From NCBI RefSeq assembly GCF_016862935.1, contig NZ_BONX01000028.1:1-64000 (forward strand): 64,000 nt of DNA, in the 5' to 3' direction. This document shows positions 1-8,684 of this stretch, piece after piece. Numbering within the stretch: position 1 is the first letter of the stretch; the number at the start of each line of letters is the position of its first letter. The translations under genes and the position numbers were made by a program. The DNA comes from Plantactinospora mayteni. Lineage in GTDB: Bacteria; Actinomycetota; Actinomycetes; Mycobacteriales; Micromonosporaceae. The notes below the pieces were generated by a model, which worked only from the letters and a program-made list of their open reading frames with translations, was not told the origin of the DNA and made no database searches.

Positions 1-60
1 GGGACCGTGCGATCGTCCGTCGTCGACCCGTGCGCTGCCGCGCGACGTGCGGCCGTCTGG

Positions 61-1254
61 TCACCGGTGGGTGCGCTGTTCGGGGATCGCCTGGTCGCGG
101 GGTATCCGCAACTCGACCTCGGTCCCCTCGCCCCGGGTGGAACTGATCCGGACCGTGCCGCCGAGGTCGGCGACCCGACCCTCGATCGACTGGACCACGC
201 CGAGCCGCCCCTGACCGGCCGCCTCGGCGAGCCGCCCCGGCGGGATCCCCGGCCCGTCGTCCCGGACCGAGACGCTGACCGCGTCCGGGTCGTCCTCGAC
301 CAGCACCCAGCCCTGCCCACCACCGTGCCGGGCCACGTTGTCCAGCGCCGCGCCCACCGCCGCCGCGAGCTCGGCGGCAACTCCGGCGGGCAGCGACACC
401 GGCGTCGCCGGTGCGGCGATCGAGACGGTGGCCGAGGCGTACCGGCCGAGCAGCGAGCGCAGGTCGACCTCCTGCTGGTCCAGCCCGCTCGGTGCCCGGC
501 TCGCGATCAGCGACCGCAGCGCCGCCTCCTGCTCACCGGCGAGTCGGGCCAGCTCACCGGCCTCGCCGTCGAGGTGTGCACCCCGGCGCTGCACCAGGGC
601 CAGCACCTGGAGGACCGAGTCGTGGATGCCCCTGGCCAGCCGCTCCCGCTCCCGGGTCGCCGCCTCCAACTCGACGGCCCGCTGCAACCGCTCCTCGGCG
701 ATCACCGCGAGCCGGACGACGTGCCCGACGGCGATCCCGGCGAGCAGCATCAGCGCGGCGCCGGTCAGCGACGCCTGGGCGAACCGCTGCCGGGCCACCA
801 GGTCGGTACCGCCGATCACCAGGGCCGCCACCACGCCGCGCCGCCGCCCGCCGGAGACCGCCCAGGCGAGTACCGGGCCGGCCAGCCAGGCGACGCTGGG
901 TGGTGGTACCCCGTCGTTCATGACGTCCCGGCCGACCACCCGGGGAGCGGCGACCACCACCGCCAGCACCACGGCCAGGTCGGCCAGGAGCAGGGGCCAG
1001 CGCCGCCAGACCGGATCGGCGTACGCGTAGCCGCTGAACACCGTCCAGCCGGTCATCGCCAGCAGCAGAATCGCACCCGACACCGGATGCGTGTAGTCGT
1101 TCAGGTTGCGTACCGCCAGCACCGCGACGTACGCCAGGGCGGCGAACCGGTAGACGGCGATGGACCGCCACAGCGGCGCCTGGTGGCTGCCCGGCGGGTC
1201 ACGGCGACGGCCGCCCGGCGCGTCGCTCGACGAGTCCGGCACGGGTCCGACCAT
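61..1254 (-). CDS. macS: MacS-family sensor histidine kinase
   Basis: A 397-residue membrane sensor kinase of the NarL/DesK-like class. About five to six hydrophobic segments occupy roughly residues 30-185 with almost no extracytoplasmic loop. A HisKA_3-type dimerisation helix follows, with the phospho-acceptor His near residue 211 (RGIHDSVLQ). The ATP-binding domain has an N-box (ALDNVARHG, Asn about 306) and a G-box (DDGPGIP, about 332-338). The order matches MacS kinases, which respond to envelope signals and phosphorylate a LuxR-type regulator. The regulator gene would be expected just downstream on this strand, beyond position 1, where only 60 bases are visible. The ATG follows no strong ribosome binding site. 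The family call is good; the signal is unknown. Confidence 0.85.
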   Translation of the reverse strand: MVGPVPDSSSDAPGGRRRDPPGSHQAPLWRSIAVYRFAALAYVAVLAVRNLNDYTHPVSGAILLLAMTGWTVFSGYAYADPVWRRWPLLLADLAVVLAVVVAAPRVVGRDVMNDGVPPPSVAWLAGPVLAWAVSGGRRRGVVAALVIGGTDLVARQRFAQASLTGAALMLLAGIAVGHVVRLAVIAEERLQRAVELEAATRERERLARGIHDSVLQVLALVQRRGAHLDGEAGELARLAGEQEAALRSLIASRAPSGLDQQEVDLRSLLGRYASATVSIAAPATPVSLPAGVAAELAAAVGAALDNVARHGGGQGWVLVEDDPDAVSVSVRDDGPGIPPGRLAEAAGQGRLGVVQSIEGRVADLGGTVRISSTRGEGTEVELRIPRDQAIPEQRTHR

Positions 1255-1386
1255 CGCACAGCTTCGCTAGGCGGGACGACCCCCTACGCCGGGCCGGGCC
1301 CACCCGGCGCCCGGGTGCGCGGCTACATACCCTGACGTAGGGTGGGAAAGCCACGAAAGGACTCGACGACCAGCGGCGGGACGGCC

Positions 1387-1848
1387 ATGAGCGACATAGA
1401 TCCCCTCGGGCCAACCGCTGTCGCGCCCGACGGGACACCCCCGCTGCTCGCCGAGACCTTCGACAGCGACCGGGTCACTGAGATCCGGCACACCGTGGCC
1501 GCGTGCGCCGAGACGGCCGGTCTCCGTGACGCGCGGCTGGACGACTTCGTACTGGCCGTCAACGAGCTGATGACCAACGCCGTACGGCACGGCGGCGGGC
1601 GGGGCTGGCTGCGGCTGTGGCGTACCGGAGGGGTCCTCTACTGCCTCGTCTCCGACACCGGCGCCGGAATCGGGGCCGACCGGCTCGGCGACCGGCGACG
1701 CCCCGTCCCGGAGATCGCCGGCGGCTGGGGGCTCTGGCTGGCCCGGCAGCTCAGCGACGACATGCTGGTGCACAGCGGCCCAACGGGCACCACCGTGCGG
1801 ATCAGCGCCAACCTGAACGCCACCGGCCCCGCGCAGCCGACGGGGTGA
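1387..1848 (+). CDS. ATP-binding (HATPase_c_2) anti-sigma-factor-like protein
   Basis: A 153-residue single-domain GHKL ATPase of the RsbW/SpoIIAB-like family common in actinobacteria. It has an N-box (NELMTNAVRHGGG), a D-box (SDTGAGIG) and a G2-like segment (GGWGLWLARQ). Such proteins bind or phosphorylate anti-anti-sigma factors or act as stand-alone regulators; no partner gene is adjacent. The ATG at 1387 was preferred because the in-frame GTG at 1342 overlaps a TAGGGT element that could be a -10 box and has no binding site. The gene is divergent from the MacS kinase, and an ACCCT-5-AGGGT inverted repeat (1329-1343) lies between them. Its stop codon sits in the first unit of a tandem repeat. 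Confidence 0.8.
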   Translation: MSDIDPLGPTAVAPDGTPPLLAETFDSDRVTEIRHTVAACAETAGLRDARLDDFVLAVNELMTNAVRHGGGRGWLRLWRTGGVLYCLVSDTGAGIGADRLGDRRRPVPEIAGGWGLWLARQLSDDMLVHSGPTGTTVRISANLNATGPAQPTG

Positions 1849-2021
1849 CTCCGGCTCCCACGCCCGCGGCGACGGCTTCCGCCCGCGATGACCCCGGCCC
1901 GCGCGCCGGGTGACGGCGGCCCCCCGCCCGGATGACTCCGGCTCCCGTGCCGGGCAACGGCGGCACCCGCCCGGGGTTACTCCGCCGCGCGCCGGGTGAC
2001 GGCGGCGCCGACGCCCGGTAC
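1847..2021 (+). repeat. Four degenerate ~44-bp tandem repeats between the ATPase gene and glpK
   Basis: Units run approximately 1847-1889, 1890-1933, 1934-1977 and 1978-2021. Each begins GACTCCGG, TACTCCG or a variant, carries a central CGGGTGACGGCGG-like core and ends in GCCCGGAT, GCCCGGGGT or similar. The first unit includes the stop codon of the upstream gene and the last ends about 10 bases before the glpK start. The array fills the whole intergenic space, so the glpK promoter and ribosome binding site must lie in or upstream of it. Confidence 0.75.
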
Positions 2022-2031
2022 GGTGCTGCGA

Positions 2032-3552
2032 ATGGCCGGTCAGTTCGTCGCCGCGATCGATCAGGGCACCACCTCGTCCCGCTGCATCGTCTTCGACGCC
2101 GAGGGCGGCATCGTGTCGATGGCCCAGCGGGAGCACCGGCAGATCTTTCCCCGACCGGGCTGGGTCGAGCACGACGCCGAGGAGATCTGGGCCGCCGTCG
2201 CGCAGGTGGTGCCGGAGGCGCTGGCCGAGGCGGGAGTCGGCGCCGACCGGCTCGCCGCGATCGGTATCACCAACCAGCGGGAGACCACGGTGGTGTGGGA
2301 CCGGGCCACCGGCCGGCCGGTGCACCACGCCATCGTCTGGCAGGACACCCGTACCGCGCCGCTGCTGCGCCGGCTCGACACCGAATACGGCGAGCAGCGC
2401 TTCCGGGAGCGCACCGGGTTGCCGCTGGCCACCTACTTCTCCGGGCCGAAGCTGCGCTGGCTGCTCGACAACGTCGACGGCCTGCACGACCGGGCTGGCC
2501 GGGGCGAGGTGCTCTTCGGCACCATGGACAGTTGGCTGATCTGGAAGCTGACCGGGCGGCATGTCACCGACGTGACCAACGCCAGCCGGACGCTGCTGAT
2601 GGACCTGCGGACCCTCGACTGGGATCCGGAGATCCTCGACGTGCTGGGCATCCCGGCCGGGATGCTGCCGGAGATCCGCTCGTCGGCGGAGGTCTTCGGC
2701 ACCGCGGACGGCCTGTCCGGGGGTGGGAGTGGGGGCGCCGGGCCGCTGGCCGGGGTGCCGGTGGCCAGCGCGCTCGGCGACCAGCAGGCGGCACTGTTCG
2801 GGCAGACCTGCTTCCGTCCCGGCGAGGCCAAGTGCACGTACGGCACCGGCAGCTTCCTGCTGCTCAACACCGGCGAGAGCCCGGTGACCTCCCGGCACGG
2901 GCTGCTCAGCACGGTCGGTTACCGGATCGGGAACCAGCCGGCGACGTACGCCCTGGAGGGGGCGATCGCGGTCACCGGGTCACTGGTGCAGTGGCTGCGG
3001 GACAACCTCGGGCTGATCGCCAGCGCATCGGAGATCGAGCAACTGGCCCGGACCGTCGAGGACAATGGCGGCTGCTACGTCGTACCGGCCTTCTCCGGGC
3101 TGTTCGCCCCGCACTGGCGCAGCGACGCCCGGGGCGTCATCGCCGGCCTGACCGGTTACGTCACCAAGGGTCACCTGGCCCGGGCCGTGCTGGAGGCGAG
3201 CGCCTGGCAGACCCGCGAGGTGGTCGACGCGATGAACGCCGACTCGGACGTGGCGCTGCGCCGGCTCCGGGTGGACGGCGGGATGACCGCCAACAACCTG
3301 CTGATGCAGTTCCTCGCCGACGTGCTCGACGTACCGGTGGTGCGCCCGAAGGTCAGTGAGACCACCTGCCTCGGCGCCGCGTACGCCGCCGGCCTGGCGG
3401 TCGGCTTCTGGCCGGACCTGGAGACGCTGCGCGCGCAGTGGCGCCAGGACGCCGACTGGGCGCCGGCGATGGACCCGGCGCACCGGGACCGCGAGCTGCG
3501 CAACTGGCACAAGGCGGTGGCCCGCACCCTGGACTGGGTCGAGGACGAGTGA
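2032..3552 (+). CDS. glpK: Glycerol kinase
   Basis: A 506-residue FGGY-family kinase that phosphorylates glycerol to sn-glycerol 3-phosphate in the cytoplasm. The N-terminus carries the phosphate-binding [11 protein letters not shown] motif, followed by [13 protein letters not shown], the WQDTRT substrate motif and the C-terminal [14 protein letters not shown] segment, all diagnostic of GlpK. Length equals the family norm when started at the ATG at 2032; an in-frame GTG at 1996 would add 12 repeat-encoded residues. No glycerol facilitator or glycerol-3-phosphate dehydrogenase is adjacent. The last codons contain a 13-base sequence repeated 24 bases downstream. Confidence 0.95.
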   Translation: MAGQFVAAIDQGTTSSRCIVFDAEGGIVSMAQREHRQIFPRPGWVEHDAEEIWAAVAQVVPEALAEAGVGADRLAAIGITNQRETTVVWDRATGRPVHHAIVWQDTRTAPLLRRLDTEYGEQRFRERTGLPLATYFSGPKLRWLLDNVDGLHDRAGRGEVLFGTMDSWLIWKLTGRHVTDVTNASRTLLMDLRTLDWDPEILDVLGIPAGMLPEIRSSAEVFGTADGLSGGGSGGAGPLAGVPVASALGDQQAALFGQTCFRPGEAKCTYGTGSFLLLNTGESPVTSRHGLLSTVGYRIGNQPATYALEGAIAVTGSLVQWLRDNLGLIASASEIEQLARTVEDNGGCYVVPAFSGLFAPHWRSDARGVIAGLTGYVTKGHLARAVLEASAWQTREVVDAMNADSDVALRRLRVDGGMTANNLLMQFLADVLDVPVVRPKVSETTCLGAAYAAGLAVGFWPDLETLRAQWRQDADWAPAMDPAHRDRELRNWHKAVARTLDWVEDE

Positions 3553-3577
3553 CGGAATCGGGCGGAGGACGAGTGAC
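3541..3577 (+). repeat. 13-bp direct repeat spanning the glpK stop and the next start
   Basis: GAGGACGAGTGAC occurs at 3541-3553 and again at 3565-3577. In the first copy the TGA is the glpK stop; in the second the same GTGA supplies a GTG start codon, and GGAGG the ribosome binding site, for the following kinase gene. The duplication has in effect produced a translation start. Confidence 0.8.
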
Positions 3578-4538
3578 AGCACGGGTGACGGCCCCAGGGA
3601 CCTCGGACGAGATCCACACGATCGCCGAGGCGCTGGGCAGCAGGGTGCTGGCCACCCGGCGGCTGGCCGGCGGGTTCTCCCACGAGACCTGTCTGGTCAC
3701 CCTGGCCGACGGCCAGGTCGTCGTCCGGCTCGGCGGCCCGGACCCGGCGATCGAGGCCGCGGTGATGGCGACGGCCCGCCGGCACGTCCCGGTCCCGGAG
3801 GTGCTGCTCGTGCTACCGGCCGCTGCCGGGGAGCCGGCCGCGCGCCCCGCGATGGTGATCGAGTACGTCTCCGGCACCCCACTGGAGCAGGTGCTCGCCG
3901 CCGACGGGCCGGCCGGGCCACCGCTGTCCGACCTCGGCGCCGAGGTGGGCCGGGTGGTCGCCGGCATCGGCACGGTGGCGTACGACCGCCCGGGCTTCTT
4001 CATTGACGAGCAGCTCACCGTACGCGGGGAACGCCCGTGGTCGACGCAGTTGCCCGAGGTCGCGGCGAGCTGCCTGGCCGGGGTACCCGAGGGGCGGCTC
4101 GACCCGGCGATCCGGGACGGCTGGCGGGAACTCTGCGCCGTCCACGCCCCGGCGCTGAGCGCGGTGGACGGGCACGCCCGGCTGGTGCACGCCGACGTCA
4201 ACCCGAAGAACATCCTGGTCAGCAGCGACGGTGGGCGGTGGCAGGTGGCTGCCGTACTGGACTGGGAGTTCGGCTACGCCGGCTGCCCGTACGCCGACGC
4301 CGCCAACATGCTGCGGTTCGGCGCCGACTATCCAGCCGAGTTCGTGGACGGCTTCCGGTCAGGTTTCGCCGGTCACCAGCCGGCCGACCTCCCGCTCGCC
4401 GCCGACTGGGCGTACCTGGGTCGGGTGCTGGACATGTTCGCGCTCAGCGACCTGGTGACCCGGCCGGCCGGAAATCCCGTAGCCGACCAGGCGGCAGAGG
4501 TGATCCGCCACTGGGTCGCGGACGGGGTACCGGCCTGA
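3573..4538 (+). CDS. Aminoglycoside-phosphotransferase-fold kinase (APH family)
   Basis: A 321-residue APH/choline-kinase-fold phosphotransferase. It shows the catalytic loop LVHADVNPKNIL (His about 206, Asp about 208) and the metal-binding VLDWEFGYAG (Asp about 230). An N-terminal lobe holds the LAGGFSHETCLV nucleotide-loop region. Family members phosphorylate antibiotics, homoserine, choline or metabolites, so the substrate cannot be inferred. The gene starts 20 bases after glpK ends; GTG 3573 follows GGAGG, although GTG 3549, overlapping the glpK stop, is also possible. It is probably co-transcribed with glpK. No sign of a resistance cassette is present. Confidence 0.8.
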   Translation: MTARVTAPGTSDEIHTIAEALGSRVLATRRLAGGFSHETCLVTLADGQVVVRLGGPDPAIEAAVMATARRHVPVPEVLLVLPAAAGEPAARPAMVIEYVSGTPLEQVLAADGPAGPPLSDLGAEVGRVVAGIGTVAYDRPGFFIDEQLTVRGERPWSTQLPEVAASCLAGVPEGRLDPAIRDGWRELCAVHAPALSAVDGHARLVHADVNPKNILVSSDGGRWQVAAVLDWEFGYAGCPYADAANMLRFGADYPAEFVDGFRSGFAGHQPADLPLAADWAYLGRVLDMFALSDLVTRPAGNPVADQAAEVIRHWVADGVPA

Positions 4539-4610
4539 CGCGGGATCTCAGAGCAGCACGCCGCCCTCGACGGTCGGACGAACAGGCCAGGTCGGCAGTC
4601 TCCGGCGGCG

Positions 4611-5015
4611 TCAGCGGCCGAGCTGCCGAGCGTCCAGCGCTGCCACCCTGCGTGGCCCGGCCGTACCCCGGTAGCTGGCGTCGAATAGCTCGCCGATCTC
4701 GTCCCAGTCGGTGTCGTCGGTCAGGTCCACCCCGATCCACCCGTACGCGCCCAGGTACATGGGCAGATAGCAGTGCTCCTCGGCCAGCAGCGCCTCGCGT
4801 TCGTCGGGGTCGACCAGGACGATCACCGATTGCTCGTGCTGCCGGTAACTGCCGTCGATCTTCACCGAGCCGCCGTAGTAGGCGAAGACCTTGGTGGTAA
4901 AGAAGGTGGGCCGACCGTGGGAGATCTTCTCGGCCGCGTCCGGGAACGTCAGCGCGAGCGCCCGCACGCGTTGTAGGAGCGGGTCCGCCTCATCGAACAT
5001 GATCGGGTGTCCCAT
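4611..5015 (-). CDS. MmcQ/YjbR family protein
   Basis: A 134-residue protein of the MmcQ/YjbR (double-wing DNA-binding-like) family. Typical features are the early TFPDAAEKISHGRPTFF segment, the FAYYG strand and the C-terminal GELFDASYRGTA helix. The biochemical role is unsettled; a DNA-binding fold has been proposed for the family. The ATG at 5015 gives the usual start (MGHPIMFDEADP); an upstream in-frame ATG at 5033 is possible. It converges on the APH-fold kinase gene and diverges from the AbiE-like pair. Confidence 0.85.
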   Translation of the reverse strand: MGHPIMFDEADPLLQRVRALALTFPDAAEKISHGRPTFFTTKVFAYYGGSVKIDGSYRQHEQSVIVLVDPDEREALLAEEHCYLPMYLGAYGWIGVDLTDDTDWDEIGELFDASYRGTAGPRRVAALDARQLGR

Positions 5016-5170
5016 GTCGGAAGCTAAGCACATGGCGACGGCTGGGACTGCCTTCCCACCAGACCCGTCATCCTGCCAGGTGTCGCCGCCTGGCGGCTCT
5101 GTCCACCTGGCAATCGCACCCGCGCGGGCGGCCGTGGACCCGGGAACCGACGTCGTAGCCATCGGGGCAA

Positions 5171-5206
5171 TTTTTGCTGGAATCGAGTTTTTGCTCGCAC
5201 AGCAAA
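5171..5206 (+). promoter_or_regulatory. AT-rich candidate operator/promoter of the AbiE-like pair
   Basis: TTTTTGCT occurs twice as a direct repeat (5171-5178 and 5188-5195). The second copy also forms an inverted repeat with AGCAAA (5201-5206) around a 5-base loop. The stretch is far more AT-rich than its surroundings and lies 27-50 bases before the candidate start codons. AbiEi-type antitoxins usually repress their own operon by binding repeats at such sites. The -35 and -10 elements could not be fixed. Confidence 0.45.
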
Positions 5207-5232
5207 CTTTGAATTGTGGCAAACTTCTAGCC

Positions 5233-6312
5233 GTGCCGGGAGGGAAACGCGAGTTGCTCGACCAAGCGCGGTCGCGCCTGGTCGAGCTACTGCCCGCCCG
5301 CTTCCAGCTCACCGAGCAGCGACTCGACGCCGACCGGGGTGCCGACGCGTTCTGGCAGGTCAGGGATACAGGTGGCGACTCCGCACAGCTCGTCGTCCTG
5401 GCCCGGCGATCTCTCAGGCCACGCGAGGCGGAGCGGATCGTGGTGCCCCGGACGGCTACGGGGACACTCGGCGAGCCGACGCTGCTGGTGGTCACCTCGT
5501 GGTTCAGCCCTCGCGCCCGAGAGGTGCTGGAGGCACGTGGCTTCTCCTACCTCGACCTGGCTGGCAACGCCCTGCTGGCCGTCGACCGTCCAGCGATCTT
5601 CATCAGAATGCGAGGTGCAGACCGGAGCCCCAACCCGCCTTCGCGCCCGCCGGCTCGGCTGCGGGGCACCAAGGCGCGACGGCTGGTGCGCCTCCTCGTG
5701 GAGGTCCGCCCTCCCTACCGGATCACCGACCTGACCCAGATGAGTGGGATGAATGCCGGCTACATCTCGCAACTGCTGGCCGCGCTCGACGACCAGGCAC
5801 TCGTCGAGCGTGGCCGGCGGGGAACCGTCGAGGACGTCGACTGGCCCGCCCTGCTCAATGCGGCGAGCGACGACTACCGGCTGACCCGCGCCAACTCGGC
5901 CAGCACGTACGTGGCGCCCGAGGGCGCGACAGACCTCTACCGGCGCCTGGCCGAAGAACAAGGGGCAGACACAGTGGTCACTGGATCCTTCGCGGCCAGC
6001 GCCATCGCGCCGATCGCCGCCCCCGCCCAGCTCGTGCTCTACACCGACGAGCCGGGCCGGATCCGCGACCTCGGCCGGCTGCTTCCTGCGGAACGAGGCG
6101 CCGACGTCATGTTGCTGCGCCCCGAGGATCCGACCCAGATGGCTTGGCCCCGGAAGGTGGACGGCGTCCCCCACGTACGGCTGAGCCAACTCGTACTCGA
6201 CCTGCTCGGCGGTGGGGGGCGACTGCCGGAGGAGGCTGGGCCGGTGATCGACTGGATGCGCGCCGACGAAGACCGCTGGCGACGGGGCACGCTGCGCGAG
6301 CAACTGAAGTAG
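5233..6312 (+). CDS. AbiEi-like winged-helix antitoxin (type IV TA)
   Basis: About 352-359 residues. An N-terminal domain has a conserved strand/loop pattern (LLVVTSWFSPRAREVLEA, then YLDLAGNALLAV). A winged helix-turn-helix follows (RITDLTQMSGMNAGYISQLL, wing near LVERGRRGTVEDV). A C-terminal domain begins at DWPALLNAA and continues to TVVTGSFAASAIAPI. This architecture, placed 11 bases upstream of a nucleotidyltransferase-like gene, fits AbiEi-family antitoxins, which neutralise the toxin without direct contact and autoregulate. The start is either GTG 5233 or TTG 5254; the TTG is better placed, 9 bases after GGGAGGG. The assignment comes from pattern and context, not a search. Confidence 0.6.
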   Translation: MPGGKRELLDQARSRLVELLPARFQLTEQRLDADRGADAFWQVRDTGGDSAQLVVLARRSLRPREAERIVVPRTATGTLGEPTLLVVTSWFSPRAREVLEARGFSYLDLAGNALLAVDRPAIFIRMRGADRSPNPPSRPPARLRGTKARRLVRLLVEVRPPYRITDLTQMSGMNAGYISQLLAALDDQALVERGRRGTVEDVDWPALLNAASDDYRLTRANSASTYVAPEGATDLYRRLAEEQGADTVVTGSFAASAIAPIAAPAQLVLYTDEPGRIRDLGRLLPAERGADVMLLRPEDPTQMAWPRKVDGVPHVRLSQLVLDLLGGGGRLPEEAGPVIDWMRADEDRWRRGTLREQLK

Positions 6313-6323
6313 AGTCGCGACGC

Positions 6324-7184
6324 ATGACTACCCACAGTAGATCAGTGATCTACGTAGCGGCGCGTCGTGTCCTCTTGGACGCGCTCGACGCCCTGGCGGA
6401 GCATCGCAAGGCGGTGATCCTGGCCGGAGCCCAGGCGATCTACGTCCGCACCGGCGGCGCCGACCTCGACGCCAGCATCACACCCTTTACCACCGACGCA
6501 GACCTGGCGATCGACCCACGTACGCTGGGACCGGATCCCCGCATCGACGAGGCGATGAGCGGTGCCGGTTTCCGACTCGGTGTCGAGCCCGGCATCTGGA
6601 CCACCTCGACTGTCATCGCGGGTAGGCAAATCGAGGTCCCAGTCGACCTGCTCGTCCCCGAGGCGCTGGCCGGGACCGGGCGACGCTCCGCACGACTTCC
6701 GCCACATGGCAAGAACGCGGCCCGGCGTACCCCTGGTTTGGAAGCGGCGCTGGCCGACCAGAGCGACGTCCTGATCTCCAGCCTCGAACCGGAAGCCGAC
6801 GGCCGGTCGCTCCTGGTCCCCGTCGCCGGGACGGCGGCGCTGTTCGTGGCGAAGGCGCACAAGGTTTGGGAACGGTTCGCCGACACTGACAGAGGGCAGG
6901 CGGGCCGGCTGAAACCCAAGGATGCCAGCGACGTCGTCCGGCTCATGCGAGCCGAGTCGCCCGAACAGGTGGGTCGCCGCCTCCGGGAGATCGCCGACGA
7001 CGAGACCGCCGGACCGAGCGTCCGCTCCGGCGTGGAACACCTACGGGAACTGTTCGGCCGGCGGCGATCCGACGGCGTCGACCTCGCGGTGCGGGCGCTC
7101 GACGGCGCGATGCCCGAAGCCTCCGTCCGCGCGCTGAGCACCGCGTTCGTCGCCGCACTCGGCGAGGCGTACGACGCCGCGTGA
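6324..7184 (+). CDS. AbiEii-like nucleotidyltransferase toxin
   Basis: A 286-residue protein with a DNA-polymerase-beta-like nucleotidyltransferase signature: ILAGAQAIYVRTGG followed by TTDADLAID, giving a D-x-D metal-binding pair at about residues 58 and 60. Later, FVAKAHKVWERF and RLKPKDASDVVRLM match the lysine-rich KD-x-x-D region of AbiEii/AbiGii proteins. Characterised members transfer nucleotides to tRNA or other RNA ends and block growth until phage or plasmid pressure eases. It begins 11 bases after the AbiEi-like gene, consistent with an operon. Function is inferred from motif and gene order. Confidence 0.65.
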   Translation: MTTHSRSVIYVAARRVLLDALDALAEHRKAVILAGAQAIYVRTGGADLDASITPFTTDADLAIDPRTLGPDPRIDEAMSGAGFRLGVEPGIWTTSTVIAGRQIEVPVDLLVPEALAGTGRRSARLPPHGKNAARRTPGLEAALADQSDVLISSLEPEADGRSLLVPVAGTAALFVAKAHKVWERFADTDRGQAGRLKPKDASDVVRLMRAESPEQVGRRLREIADDETAGPSVRSGVEHLRELFGRRRSDGVDLAVRALDGAMPEASVRALSTAFVAALGEAYDAA

Positions 7185-7404
7185 TCAGCGGGCCCGTCCG
7201 AGGGTGAACCAGCGTGATCGCCCCGCAGCACGGGCAATGCCCAGCTCCGAGCAGAGGAACGCGCTGAGCCGCCGCTCGGCGGTCCCGCAGGAGTCGAGCC
7301 GATCCGCCGCTCGGCCGCCGGTCTCCACGCTTCGTCGCTGACAGTTCGCCGGCAGGTCATGATGCCGTGACCTGGACGGCGGGGACCTGCACGACGGTGA
7401 GCGC

Positions 7405-8577
7405 ATGCGGATCGCGATCGTCACGGAGTCCTTTCCGCCGGATGTCAACGGGGTGGCGAACTCGGTCGTACGGGTCGCCGAGCACCTGGTACGGCGTGGT
7501 CACCGGCCGCTGGTGATCGCCCCGCAGCCGGCGGCCGGCGCCCGGGACGGTACCGGCGCGCTGCCCTACCCGGTGGTACGGCTGCCGTCGGTGCCCATGC
7601 CCGGCTACCCCCAGTTCCGGCTCGGCCTGCCCGGGCGGGATCTGGCGGCGGCGTTGCGCGCCCACGACACCGAGGTGGTGCACCTGGCCAGCCCGTTCGT
7701 GCTCGGCGCCCGGGGCGTCGCGGTGGCCCGGGCGATGGGACTGCCCTCGGTGGCCGTCTACCAGACCGACATCGCCGCCTACGCGCGGGCGTATCGGGTA
7801 TCGCTGACCGAGGCGGCGGCGTGGCGCTGGCTGCGCCGGGTACACAACTCGGCGAACCGCACCCTGGCCCCGTCCAGCGCCACCGCGAGCGCCCTGGACG
7901 AGCACGGCATCCAGCGGATCTGGCTGTGGCAGCGCGGCGTGGACAGCGAGCGGTTCCGGCCGGAGCACCGCAGCGCCGCGCTGCGCCGCGCCCTCGCCCC
8001 CGGCGGTGAGGTGCTGGTCGGCTACGTGGGCCGGCTGGCGGTGGAGAAGCGGGTAGACCTGCTGGCCGGGGCGAGCACGCTGCCCGGGGTCCGGGTGGTG
8101 GTGGTCGGCGACGGTCCGGCCGGGCCGGCGCTGCGCCGGGCGCTGCCGCACGCGCTCTTCGTCGGCCCCCGGCACGGCCGGCAGTTGGCCCGGATCTACG
8201 CCAGCCTCGACGTCTTCGCGCACACCGGGCCGTACGAGACGTTCGGCCAGGCGGTGCAGGAGGCGATGGCCAGCGGGCTGCCCGTGGTGGCTCCGGCCGC
8301 CGGTGGGCCGCTGGACCTGGTGCGGGACGGCCGGACCGGTCACCTCGTCACACCGGACGACCCCGACGCGTTCACCACCGCGATCGCCGGGCTGGTCGCC
8401 GACCCGGACCGCCGGGCGGAGTACGGCCGCGCCGGGCGGGCCGCGGTGCGTGGGCGTACCTGGGCGGCGATCGGGGACGAGCTGATCGGGCACTACGCGG
8501 CGGTACTCGCCGAGGCGCCGGCGGTCGGCAGTCCCCGGCCGGGCCGGCTGTTCTGGCCACGGCAGGCGGCCGCGTGA
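7405..8577 (+). CDS. GT4 glycosyltransferase, probable GDP-mannose-dependent mannosyltransferase
   Basis: A 390-residue GT-B fold enzyme. The N-terminal Rossmann domain begins MRIAIVTESFPPDVNGVANSV, the hallmark of actinobacterial mannosyltransferases such as MgtA/PimB-type enzymes. The C-terminal domain has VGYVGRLAVEKRVDLL and the donor-binding FGQAVQEAMASGLPVVAP (E-x7-E region). These enzymes usually extend phosphatidylinositol mannosides or glycolipids on the cytoplasmic face of the membrane. Acceptor and donor are inferred. The next GT4 gene follows closely, so the two probably act in one pathway. Confidence 0.8.
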   Translation: MRIAIVTESFPPDVNGVANSVVRVAEHLVRRGHRPLVIAPQPAAGARDGTGALPYPVVRLPSVPMPGYPQFRLGLPGRDLAAALRAHDTEVVHLASPFVLGARGVAVARAMGLPSVAVYQTDIAAYARAYRVSLTEAAAWRWLRRVHNSANRTLAPSSATASALDEHGIQRIWLWQRGVDSERFRPEHRSAALRRALAPGGEVLVGYVGRLAVEKRVDLLAGASTLPGVRVVVVGDGPAGPALRRALPHALFVGPRHGRQLARIYASLDVFAHTGPYETFGQAVQEAMASGLPVVAPAAGGPLDLVRDGRTGHLVTPDDPDAFTTAIAGLVADPDRRAEYGRAGRAAVRGRTWAAIGDELIGHYAAVLAEAPAVGSPRPGRLFWPRQAAA

Positions 8578-8684
8578 CCGGGGCTCCTCGGAGGGAAACC
8601 GGTACCGTCCCAGCAGAGCGGCAAGCGGATCAATCTCTTCGGTGCGGAACTTCAGGCCGCCGACGGACAGAGCAGGGAGACGGC

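Noticed and set aside
1847-2021. CRISPR array at the 44-bp repeats
   Set aside because: Units are contiguous with no unique spacers and are degenerate; no cas genes are present anywhere in the window.
1267-2898. 543-residue minus-strand ORF across the ATPase gene, the repeats and glpK
   Set aside because: Compositionally biased, no recognisable motif and opposite to well-supported genes.
3573-4538. Aminoglycoside resistance gene
   Set aside because: The APH fold covers many metabolic kinases; coupling to glpK and native base composition give no support for a resistance role.
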